Below are positions 52,365 to 63,851 of a stretch of 64,000 nucleotides of DNA, in pieces. The notes beneath the pieces are model-generated. The model made no database searches. It saw only the letters and a list, made by a program, of their open reading frames with translations, and had not been told where the DNA came from. Numbering within the stretch: the first letter of the stretch is position 1; each line of letters starts with the position of its first letter. A program made the position numbers and the translations under genes. The stretch comes from Trichoplax adhaerens. Its lineage: Eukaryota > Placozoa > Uniplacotomia > Trichoplacea > Trichoplacidae. Where the stretch lies: contig NW_002060962.1 in NCBI RefSeq assembly GCF_000150275.1, positions 852,402 through 916,401 of the forward strand. The letters run 5' to 3'.

Positions 52365-55300
52365 ATGTCTGCACCAGTTAATATGGCTCAACAGCCAAGG
52401 CAGTATCCTCAGTCTTATATATTAAATCCCTATGTCTTGCCTGTGCAGTATAGAAAAGCGTCTTTCGGAATTAGTATTACCATGATTGTCCTTGGAGTTG
52501 TAACCATGATCATAGGTGGTATCAGCTTTGGCTTTTATGGATATTGGCGATACCTTAGTATCATCACTGGTCTTGATTTATGGGTTGGATTAGGTGTAAG
52601 TAATTATGATATTTTTACTATATATAAGCATATACCAATATGTAGTGTATTTAGAATATACTGTAACTATATTCTACTCTTAAATATAGACATGTTGTAT
52701 TGATCTTATATTTAGACATATCTACAGTCTGTTCGCTCTACATTCAAATATGGCTTACTACATTTAGTTATTACCGTCCTCGCTATTTTCTACAATCATC
52801 TGCTATTCTATAACCTGTTATGGTATATGTTGTATCTAATCCTACAATCATGTTCTCTTCATGTGTTCTAATGCCATAGCTATAAATACTACCGTTTTCT
52901 ACCTTAGATTTCTAAAGTTGCATTATTAGTCATAGTTAGTATTCACACTTTACTCACGGCAGCTACCACGCTGACCTACCGTAATTATCACATTGTACCT
53001 AACTACTATCTACAAGAAAGTATCCTCTTTTCTTAAGCTCATTGTGCAATTCTCTGCTCGGCGACTAAAACCACATTATCTGACTCTTCGAACCCTCCAT
53101 CACACAACATATTAATTAATCGATCTTACTATACTGTACTTAGCCGTTTGATTACAATATTTAATTTTATTAATCTAGTTTTTTAACTTGTATACTGTAT
53201 CTGATTCAGACTTAGTTTTCAACCATCAGGACCTTATTTTATTTAATTCAACATAAATATACTCTATTATGATAAAATTGGTCTACTCAAAATATTAAAC
53301 CGGAAAGTTCCGCTACTGAGTCAACAGTTATACGAACTCGAATAAAATATACAGCGCGGTACTCGTAGTGTCTCTCTATGATATTGAGTTAAACCCTTCA
53401 GAATGATCAACTGAGGAATATTTTATAAATAAAATACATCGAAACCAGATTAACGGAGATAGAGAAGATCTCCCGTGTAGGTGGAATGACAGTTAATCCA
53501 ATTGATGACATATCGATCGCTACGTAAGCAACGTAATCTCTTATATACCGTAAGAACGGTAGCAGTTTTGCTATTAAAAAATTAGTGTAACACAACCTCC
53601 GTAGAATTTATAAAAAGTGTGTATGAATGCTTTATAGGATATTTATATTGCTATGTAATGTTGCAATTAATACTATTCAATTCGAGGATATCAGCTTAGG
53701 CGTATGTATTGTTGAATTAAAATTACTGTACTTGAGTAATTATATACCTGTATAAGTTATTTATAAAATTTACTAAAAGTGATGTAATAGCCTTCATGAT
53801 TAGAATTTTAGTAGTTGGAGGCGAATTTTCTATTATGATACCTCTAAAACTCCTTTCAAGTGACTTTAGCCCCTATTAATTGTTGGTATTTTTAATTTGT
53901 TGCGATACAGTAATACGCATAGATCAATAGCTCAATTCTCTCCTATGTAATACGGGCATAACGGCTGGTTTATTTTAGAATAGATACGACCTGTATATTT
54001 AATTTAGAGAATACAATTCGTTATACTTTAGTATAGTATCTACTCTGACTGTAAGGAAATTCTAGCGCGCTATACTTATTGACTTTACAGCACGAAATTG
54101 GAGTTCCATCCAAAGTATAAATCTATGCATGCCCGATAGTATTGCTAATAATTCTTGATTGCAATGTCTAGCTATAATTTACCAAGGTAGTGTTAAGTAG
54201 ATAATATACAAATAAAATAAAACGGTAAGAATTTAATGACGAATATTTCAGTATTATGAGTAGCTTCAGTGTTATGTAGGTGACACAATAAATATCAATA
54301 GAGCTAACTGTGATAATTTTACGATATTAATGTATTATAATCAGTGAATTACCCTTTCTAATGTATGGAGTAAACATCTTATAAGTCATATACTGTATGT
54401 TGTGCTAATTTCAGCCATCATCGTAGCTAATACACAACTTAGCCCTCTACTCTAAGTAAACTTGTGCAATACATTCGATATCACTATCTTTACGCAATGT
54501 ATATCTAACAGTGCGAAATTATTCAGACATTCTTTGCGAAATAATTGAAGATAATCTCTATCTTAGAGCAGTAATTGAATTCATAATCTTAGCTAAATGA
54601 GTAACAGATAAATAGATGATTTACCAATGTAAATCAAGACTTTATAGCATTTTTGATATATCGATACACTCGTATTTTATCTTTAACACAATATGGTACC
54701 GGTACTTAGTGTCACCAAGACATGTATATTAAATATAATGATTGTTAATAGCATTTTCTTGCATTCACTTCAACATATAGTACCTCTTGGCTGGAATTTT
54801 CGGAGTTGTTGTCCATACTAATCAAAGCAATCCTCACTTGGTAGGTTGATGTTTATATTGTATGTCAACAAAAAAATTTAAGATTATGCAACCTTACTTT
54901 GAATACGAATGTTAATAATGAATAATGGAGTTGAATTAAATATTATAGAGATATCCAGCTCATCAGCTATATTTCTTAATTCTTGTATACTTGCTCACTT
55001 TGTGATATTTTTAATTACTTTTGTAATATTGCGATAGTATTGTGATTTCAGCCGTTTAGTCATTTAAAATATCACAATTTTACGATTGAATAATCAAATT
55101 GTGAATGCTTTCTGTTCTCAGATGCACTGCTATTATGCCTTTTCCATCATAAGCCTCATCTTTTCGATTATTCAATTCGGCCTCAGCATTCCGTCTCTCT
55201 TTCAATATTATTCGTATTATAATGCTTTATGGAACCCTATTGCCTCTTTGACGATGTCTGTTGTTTGCTTCGCTCTAATAACGACAATTGTAGTTATTTT

Positions 55301-56489
55301 ATCACGATCCATCTACTGCAAGCCAGAGACAATGGTATGTACTACTATATCGCAATTATTTAAACGTATGCAATCCATGCAAATTACTTGTATTTTCGAC
55401 CGTAATTGAAATTGATAGGAATATATTAGCGAAAGTTATTTTAAGCTGGGTGCACCTTCAATAAGAATCTAGATTTTAATTCTATAATATTGATACATAA
55501 TAGACTTTACTGTACAGACTATCTTTCATTAGTGACGTAGGTATATGCGTTACGTATATTATTTCATGATTACTAACTATTACTGAAGAATGGTAGAAGC
55601 AACCACAATCATATATTCAAACTATTAATTAATCTTACATAATTCAGACTTTTAACAACTGGCAATACAAGATAGATTTTCTATTTTTACTGCTTAGTTG
55701 ATTTAATAATTAAAAAGTGCATTTGTAAAAGTAACTTTTAACGCTGTTGACTTAACAACACTATGTTTAGAATTCTGCAACTATCCAATATCGTGGTGGT
55801 CAGCAGCAAATGATAGCAATTCAACCTAATCAACCAGGTATTCTATAAATATTTTAAGAATGTTATTACGATTTAAAAAAAAGTACTTTATAAGATTCAC
55901 TAATTTTACAACTATAAATATATCTTCTTTGATCAAGATTTGTAATTTATTATTGTTGTACGGTATTTTGGAGATATCTTACTAGTATATACCTTAAGTT
56001 TTTAGAAAGTATTTCTACCTTTATTATTAAAGACTAATCTAGTTTTAACTTGAGCTATTCTTATGTATATACAATAAAGTTATGGTTATGCAACCTACCC
56101 AACCGATGTACGTACCACAAAATCCTGTGGGTCAGTATTCTGTTATGCCACCGCAAACAGTAATCAATTCGCCTCAAACGGTGCAAGTTGCGCAACCAGC
56201 TCAACCAATACGGTATCAGCAAGTTCAACAATATCCTAACCTACAACCATACCAGCCTCCACAGGTTTTACAACAATCGCAGCCACCGTCACAACCACAT
56301 ATACAGCAAGTTCAGCAAGCAAGCCAACCAAATCCACAATCTACTCAACAGCAAGTACAGTCAAGCTTGCAGAATGCTCCTGGTCAAACACAGCCAAGTA
56401 TGCCACAATCTGAAACATCATCGACTAGGCAACAACAACAACATACTAATGTGGAAGAGGATAAAGAGGCTTTGATTAAAATATCTTAA
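52365..56489 (+). CDS. MS4A/CD20-like four-pass membrane protein D (five exons)
   Basis: The exons are 52365-52595, 54781-54840, 55122-55334, 55771-55837 and 56080-56489, giving 326 residues; junction phases are 0,0,0,1. TM1 is about residues 33-57. FYGYWRYL leads into TM2 with ITGLDLWVG (Asp71), and exon 2 reads YLLAGIFGVVVHT to SNPHL. Exon 3 starts MHCYYAFSII (TM3). LWNPIA precedes TM4, which ends SRSIYCKPETM. Exon 4 is GGQQQMIAIQPNQPG. The last exon is a Pro/Gln-rich tail of about 135 residues (MQPTQPMYVPQ onward) ending in the acidic-basic NVEEDKEALIKIS. Intron 1, 2185 bases, contains a 477-base element that gene E lacks. It is the intact partner of gene E. Confidence 0.85.
52637..53113. 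mobile_element. Short inverted-repeat element in intron 1 of gene D, copy 2
   Basis: The ends are AATATGTAGTGT at 52637-52648 and ACACAACATATT at 53102-53113, inverted repeats with one mismatch in 12. The element separates left flank CATATACC from right flank TAATCGATCTTAC. In gene E these flanks lie almost directly together (GTATATTAGTATGCTAATCGATCTTAC, at 60150-60176; shown for its flanks). A related copy lies at 39288-39786. It is 477 bases long with no coding capacity, so it behaves like a MITE. No clear target duplication can be read. Confidence 0.7.
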
Positions 56490-56494
56490 GTTAG

Positions 56495-56512
56495 TATATA
56501 TATATATATATA
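56495..56512. repeat. TA dinucleotide repeat
   Basis: A (TA)9 run starts 6 bases after the stop of gene D, in its 3' UTR. It has no counterpart after gene E. Confidence 0.8.
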
Positions 56513-59500
56513 CTTATAGCATGTACAAGATAGACGATATTGTAATTTTAGTTCTGACTACGGTAAAACACAATCGGTATCTTTACAGTAATCCTCTTAA
56601 TTAAACTTGTTAATTTGTCTATCTGTTCTTTAGCTAGTCTTAAGTTCTACGGTTTAAATTTACATAGTTTTATTGTATAATTTTATTCGGTGTCTTTAGA
56701 TTATCCAGAAATTTAGAATTACTTAAATTTACATTTACACTAAATTACTTAAAAGCTGTGATCATAAAAGCGATCACTACATTAGATTCATAATCATATT
56801 GTTACTTTAATGACTTTGGTGTACTTATAATGTGGTCGATTAGAATTTATCTCTCTTACTTGATAGCGGCTACTAGCTGATAGTTACAAGACTAATAATT
56901 TTAAATTATCATTCTCAAAGACGTTAAGAAAATGTGGTGCTTGTATTAAGGTCAATTTTTGTAGTTTTAAATAATAAAATTCAGTAGATAGTAATATTGT
57001 CGTATTAAGAATGGCTATTTATAAACAGATCCTGAAACTGGATAATTCATACTAGCTAGCAACTCAAATAAGTCTGACTAACGATAATACCTTAAGCTGT
57101 AATTAATAATTATATGAATTAAGGTTTGTTAACATATCTTGGCTATTCCTTAAGTCGTTATTAAAGAATAGCGCAAATCGAATGATTAAGATAATAGCAA
57201 ACATATTTTAGTTACCATGAATTTTATCTATACATCGTTCGTTCGAATAATACGTGTCGTATATACGTATTTAAGCAAAACATTATGCGGCTACATCTAC
57301 CTTGGAATCATACGTACTGCATCACATATAAGAGTATCGGTATATCACAACCACACTTAGGACATAGAGACCAAACTAAAGTACTATCTCTTAGCTATCT
57401 TACTTCTAAAGTGACCCCATGTAGTTCTAAGTCTGTAAATGAGCTAAATTCAGAACGAGTACGATATGGTTGGGGAACTTATTATTTAATAGCTTGCCTT
57501 ATTGATAGATCAAATACAGTAACTACAGCAACAACCTTTAACAAAGAATGGACTTATCTAATTTCTTAAGCCAATAGGTGCAATCTTCAAATTAACCAGC
57601 TAACAAAATTAATTACCTACCATACGCCGATTTGTACATGGTTATTATAATACATTAATTGTTAAATTAAGTGCCTATAAATTAACTATTACATGCGAGA
57701 TTACACTATTCGTGCAACATTCGCCATGTTAATTACAACACTGTAATTCATGCATTGAAATAACTTAAACCCACACAGTCGTTAATGGAAATCCATCAGT
57801 GATCCAAATTATCACAGGTGTAATATTCGATTAACAACGAATATTCTTAAGTATCGTCAGTAATTATTGACGACAACACTAGGTCGTAAAATGGCAGAAA
57901 ACTAGTTTATATTCAATTTTACGGTTAGCAAAATTGATCAAGGCGAATTTTATGTAATTCTATTGATTTTCTCATAGTGCATCGAACTGCATATATAGTC
58001 TGTTGCAAAATTGCTTAAGTCAGAGTCATAATTAGTTATTTCGAGGTATATACTTGTAATAGAATTCGTGTTTAAGAGAATTTTTGTCGTTGCTTCTTTT
58101 CGCAACTTTAACCCAGTTTAATGTAACTGTTTGTTACGGCACTAGGTCGCCTAAATTTTAGAATTTAAGAAAGTGCTGTTGCTGGCAGTTTCTCAGTGTT
58201 ATAGCATAGGAAATGCTAGGATTTATTGTGCTTACAACTGTAGGAATTAATATCCGATAGTAGATCAATATTACTCTTGCTTTATTCGAAAAATGAAATC
58301 TCTGAACGTTATTTGTAATGTGATACATTTATTAGTCAATAAGGCTTGATGATTACGTACGTAATTTAGACAAGATTGTTCTTTATAAATATGTTTATCT
58401 TTTTATCTAGTTACATCATCAGGGTGTGTCTGGTATTTCTTTGTTAAGATAAACGATTATTCATGAGTCTAGTTATTGGTTTGAATCAGTTGAATTTGAG
58501 AGAGAACAGTGAGTAGTGAGTTATTGAATGAAGCTGCTTTGTAGATTATGGTACAGCGTGTCTACTGGCTGTAAGCCTTTTAGAAGGGCAGTTCTTAGGC
58601 GTTATAGTAGCAGCGCTATATTCTTACTAGATCTTTCGGAAGATTAGGGTAGTAATCTGCAGAATCAACTCAAAGTAAGTGCTTTAAGTTAGACTAGTAA
58701 ACTTGTCAGGAAGTAGTTCGTGACACTGTTCTACAAAAATAGATGATTAGTTATGCTTACAATAGCTTATGCTGTATGATCAAACGATATCAACACATGT
58801 GTGCACAATATTAGTACGCTATAACAGAATATAGCTTGTAAGCAGAGAATAGAATAAATTCTATCGGTAAATTCGCAAGTAGAATGATTTTAACAAAATT
58901 GTAGAGTATGCGCTTTTACCATTAAAAGCTTCTAGAATTATAATTTATATCGAAATCAAATCGAAAAGCAAAAGTTTACTTTAATGGCATGTGAATAAAT
59001 ATTATGGCAATGATTCTAAAATTTAATGATGCTTAACTTTTATTGAATCTCAATTAAGAGATACATACTCAAAAAGTGATACTTAGAATAGATGTTATAC
59101 TAAACCAAGTATATTATGTTGAAGTAGATTATAGAGTGATAGTCGTTTTAAGAAAGTAGAAATGTAAATGTACGAAAAATAATTACAATTTTGGGCTGAT
59201 TACCATAAAAATTTGATTTTTGGCTGAGTATAAATTAATTGTAGGAGGATTTATGGCCTGCAGCTCGTTATTGTGCTTTAAGTCGTAACATTGAGGCAGA
59301 AAAAAAATTCATTAGAACCATACTACATCTATCCTTTCGTTCATAAAGTCAACCGCAGAGAAAAATGTTCCTTAGATAATGTTTTAAATAATTTCTCCTA
59401 GAAACTTATCGTAATTATTGATTGGATTTTGTTTTGTTGAGGCTTATACTATTATATAGTTGGAGTTTATCTGAAGGTCTGTAACGCGTCCAGCATTAAT

Positions 59501-59739
59501 TAGAGCATCGCAAACAGTAATACTTATACGTAATTCTTTTCGTTTCGAGGTTAATACACGAAATTTAATACAGCTATGTATTCTACTCATTATGTAATTT
59601 ATGACTACCAGGTAGTGACTAGTACCATAGGCTACTAGGTGTATCTGTAATTTACATAGTTGTCCTTGCTAGTACAATACCGTACCGTATAATATCTAAT
59701 TAATTCGCATAAGGTCATAGCTAATTCATAATTAATAGT
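56513..59739. other. Spacer between genes D and E, made of duplicated segments
   Basis: No supported gene was seen. 56860-57340 matches 49975-50420. Then about 550 bases (57343-57895) are absent from the first spacer, after which similarity resumes at GAAAACTAGTTTATATT. An open frame of 94 codons at 57285-57569 crosses into this extra segment; its second half (for example VRYGWGTYYLIACLIDRS) has protein-like composition but no recognised family. 58.0-59.2 kb resembles 48.36-49.2 kb. Confidence 0.5.
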
Positions 59740-59804
59740 TATAGGCTGGCACACCCAAAATTGAGCGAGTGGTATAGTTTTCAGGCGCGAGTTGTCGTCT
59801 CTCG
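59740..59804 (+). promoter_or_regulatory. Conserved upstream block of gene E
   Basis: It carries GGCTGGCACACCCA, GGTATAGTTTTCAGGCGCGA and TGTCGTCTCTC, the counterpart of 52224-52292 upstream of gene D. A probable core promoter or leader region. Confidence 0.4.
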
Positions 59805-59884
59805 TTAATTAAGCTTCAGAATAAAAAGTATTCCAACGATCGCCATCATTGTTATCAGTCATCTTTTAGCCTGAAAGAATCAAC

Positions 59885-62800
59885 ATGTCTGCACCAGTTA
59901 CAATAGCTCAACAGCCAGGGCAGTATCTTCAGACTTCTGTAATGCATCCTTATGTCTTGCCTATACAGCATAAGCAAACGTCCTTTGGAATAAGTGTTAC
60001 CATGATTGTCCTTGGATTTGCATCTATAGTTACGGGCGGTATAGGTTTTGGCTTTTATGGATATTGGAGAAGTCTTAGTGTCATCACTGGTCTTGATATA
60101 TGGGTTGGATTAGGGGTAAGTAATTATGGTGTTGTTACTGCATGTAAGCGTATATTAGTATGCTAATCGATCTTACATATCATACCAGGTTTTTAGACAA
60201 AAGCGTAAATTGTGTTAATCTTGCTTCTTGCTTTATCTCACCTTTGTACACCTTAAACTCTCTAATTTTCTATTGTCAGTACTTTTTATTAAATTTAACA
60301 TCCACACACCCTTACCTCTTTATGATTAGAGAACGAATTACCCTGTATTACTATAAACTACACAATTCAATCCTTTGGTTAACTATACGATCGTGATAAA
60401 ATTAATCTATCCAATACTAAGATAGTCAAATTTCGTCATAGAGTAGAAAGTTGTACTGGTGTAAGTAAAATAGACGCTACGCTACTTGTGGCAAGTGTTT
60501 ATCTAAGATATTAGGTTAGATCTTTAGTACGATGAAACAAAGAATAAATTATGAAATAAAAATTCGCCCAAGCCATATTAAGTAGTTGTATAATTGGCAG
60601 TCTGAGAATATAGCTTCTGCGTAGACGGAATGACAGTTAATCCAACTGACGACATAGGTTAGAGATGATAAAGCATGGATAAAAACTATTTGTATAGCTT
60701 TCTTGCGATTAAAAAACTTAAAAGTCGATATAGGTCGCTAGGAATGCAATATAATGTAAACCAGCGGGGAATGTTATTCATTGTAGACCTCTACAGGATA
60801 CTGGTATTGTGATATAATGTTGTGAATTATCACTCTTTAATTCGAAAATTTTAACATATGTATTGCTAAATTGCAATTACGCACTTGATCAATGATACAC
60901 GTGTATGTATACAGGTAGATTATAAAAGTTACTAATAATGATGTAACAACCCACATCATTAGAATTTCAGTAGATGGGGGCGAATCCTCTACTGCGATCC
61001 CTCTAAAACCCCTTTCAAGTGACATTAGCAGCTCCCAATACATTATTGGTATCTTTAATTTGTGATAATGCAGTAACAGAATAATAATTTAAATTTTTCC
61101 TATGCAATGCGAGCAAAATGACTAGTTTGATTTCAAAATAACTCTGTAATATACAGTATACTTGCATACTGATATCTGAGTAATGTGGATACATTCTAAC
61201 AGGAATGTAAAATGAAACTTTATAAAATCAATAGATAATCGATTAGTTATAGAATATAATGAGTAAGACGTGATTTTGACTTCATTTTTGGTAATTATGC
61301 AGTTTAATTTTAATTTCTACATACTCATATAATCCTGACTGTGAAGAAAATTCTAGCATACCGTGCTCGAGAGGTTACATATTTATTGATTTCACAATAC
61401 TAAGGTAGAGTTTCACGCAAATTATTTTATCTATAGATACCTAATAATGGCGCTAGTAATTATAATTTTTGATTGCAAGGATCAGTAAAATTTACTAATA
61501 TAGTATTAAGCAAATATCCAAATAAAATAAATAGTAAGAATTCGATTATAAATATTTGAGTATTACTAGTAGCTTCCGTTCTCTGTAGGCGATACATCAA
61601 AAACTGATAGAACCAATTATGATCATGATATAATAATAATCTGTGATTTACTCGTTCTAATTTAAGGAATAAATATCTAATCAGCAACATAAGTTGTACT
61701 AACTTTCGGTCATCACCTTGGCTAATACATGACTATTTTAAAACAGCTTTCGTGATTAGATCTAAACTAGCCTATCTACTCTACTTAGCCTCTGACTACC
61801 TTAGGAACTTCCTCTGTAAGGAAACTAACCTTTTCCAATAATAGAGAATTGAGTTAAATGATAGGGATTTAGGTTCGTTGAATTTTATTTACTGCTGACT
61901 ATTGTACATCAGTACGAGTGTGCTCTACACTCGCCTCAGTGTAACTGAGATTAAAACTAATAATCAAGCATACACATATTCTCGCGATGTAAATCTAATA
62001 TTACGAAATTGTTCAATTACTTTTTATGAAATATAAAATAATTCTTTCTATTTTGCAGTACTAGCAGTATTTGCAATTATAATTGCTTTCAAATTAGTAA
62101 CGGATAAATATTTAGCTTACCAACATAAATCAAGGCTTTGTAACATTTTCGATTTATCACTACTCTCCTTCTTTTTCTTTAGTACGCTATGGTTATTGTT
62201 ATCACCAAGACATACATATATTACATAAAATGATTATTAACAATGTTTTCTTGTATATACTTTAATGTACAGTACCTCTTAGCTGGAATATTTGGAACTG
62301 TTGTCCATACTAATCAAAGAAATCCTCATTTGGTAGGTTATTGTTTTGTATAGTAAATCAACAGAGATCAATTTTAAATTACATAACGGTACTTTTAATA
62401 CGAATGTTCTTAATGGATGCTGGAGTTCAAGATCAGGTATTGTAGAGATATCTAGCTCATCAGCTACGTTCAAAAATTTCTAAGTATTAGCTTATTTTTG
62501 ATATTTTAAGTATTTTTTATGTTATCATGGTAATATAGTTACCGTAGCTATTTAAATATTCAAAGGGTTTTCCTCCAGGTTTTCTAGGAAAAATAAGATG
62601 TTGAAAATCTATTTTCACGATTGAATAATCAAATAATCATGTTTTTTAATTTTCAGATGCACTGCTATTATGCGTTTTCTATCATCAGCCTCATCTTTTC
62701 GATTCTTCAATTTGGTATCAGCATTCCAGCTATCATCTATTCGTATTACGGTATTATTTGGCACGCTATTCTTTCATTGGTAATGTCTATCGTTGGCTTT

Positions 62801-63751
62801 GCTTTAATAGTGACGATTGTAATTATTTTATCGCGAAACATCTACTGCCAGCCGGGCTTAACGGTACGTACTAACATCTTAGTTGTTGAAGGTATTCATT
62901 TCATGTCAATTGCTTATATTTCTTGACTGTAGTGAAATTGATAAGACTATATTAGCGAAAATTATTTCAATTTGCATTATACATGCGATAAGGATTTAGA
63001 TTTTAATTCTGTACCATTAGTATATAATAGATTTTACTGTACAGATTATCTTTCACTATCAATCAATTTTCCTTAATTTCAACTTATAACAACTGGCAAT
63101 ACAGGAATATATTTTATATATTTATTGCTTAGTTGATTTAACAATCAAAAATTATAATTTGTAAAGTATTTTTTTAACGCTATGTGCCCTACTTAAACAA
63201 CATTTAGAATCCGGGAGTTGTGCAATATCATGGTCATCAGCAGGCAGCAACTATTGTGCAATATCAAGGTGGTCAGCAGCGAATGGTAGCAATGCAACCT
63301 AATCAACCAGGTATGCTATATATTTTTAGAAATAATAATGTAATTAAAACGAAATACTTTACAAGATACAATAATTCTATGATAATAAATATATCTACTT
63401 TGATCAAGACTTACAATTTATTGATGTTGTACAGCATTTTTTGGGAGTAGCTTACTAGCATGCTGCTAATATTTTTAGAAAGGTATTTTTAGCTTTAGTA
63501 TCAAAAACTAATTGAGATTTTAACTTGCGCTATTCTTATACATATATAATAAAGTTATGGTTATGCAACCTACCCAACCGATATACGTATCACAAGCGCC
63601 TGGTGGTCAATACCCTGCTGTGCCACCGCAAACAGTAATCAATTCACCTCAAACAACGCAAGTTGTACAACCAGCCCAGCCGATACAGTACCAGCAAATT
63701 CAGGAACTTCCCAAGAAGCAGCCAGCACAACCTTCAGAGGTTTCAATGTAA
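59885..63751 (+). CDS. MS4A/CD20-like four-pass membrane protein E, short tail (five exons)
   Basis: The exons are 59885-60115, 62273-62332, 62657-62863, 63208-63310 and 63555-63751, giving 265 residues with the same phases as gene D. The first exon is about 68% identical to that of gene D. TM2 has ITGLDIWVG (Asp71), and exon 2 differs from D at two of twenty residues. TM3 follows MHCYYAFSII, and TM4 follows IWHAIL and ends SRNIYCQPG. Exon 4 carries an extra VQYHGHQQ-type unit, so VQY(H/Q)G(H/G)QQ appears twice. Exon 5 stops after QPAQPSEVSM, about 70 residues earlier than in gene D, with decayed tail sequence beyond. All splice sites and the membrane core are intact, so it is probably still functional. 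Confidence 0.85.
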
Positions 63752-63851
63752 TTGTCGTAACCTTAAGTACAAAAAGTTCACAAATTATTCAATAGTATGA
63801 ATAACCAAATGTGCCACAACCTGGAAAGTCACCGACTACGCAATTAATTAA
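63752..63851 (+). pseudogene. Decayed remainder of the gene E tail
   Basis: After the gene E stop, sequence related to the gene D last exon continues in broken form. GTGCCACAACCTGGAAAGTC and CACCGACTACGCAA match the D segment that encodes MPQSETSSTRQ. Stops and small deletions interrupt it. Confidence 0.6.

Larger units (their letters stand above)
51830..56760 (+). repeat. Tandem duplication, copy 1 (carries gene D)
   Basis: This segment is similar to 59310-64000, including promoter, exons, introns and 3' flank. Gene offsets are about 7520 bases at exon 1, 7535 at exon 3 and 7475 at exon 5. Exon-1 products are about 68% identical, and intron sequence is still alignable by eye, so the event is neither very recent nor ancient. 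The 3' match ends with CTAAATTACTTAA at about 56750. Confidence 0.8.

Noticed and set aside
60837-61043. Minus-strand frame inside intron 1 of gene E that is also open in gene D
   Set aside because: The frame is open in both copies, but most differences between them change the amino acid, so there is no sign of protein-level constraint. It is probably just duplicated intron.
62279-62473. Minus-strand open frame resembling a receptor N-terminus
   Set aside because: It is the antisense shadow of exon 2 of gene E, which is confirmed by four paralogues.
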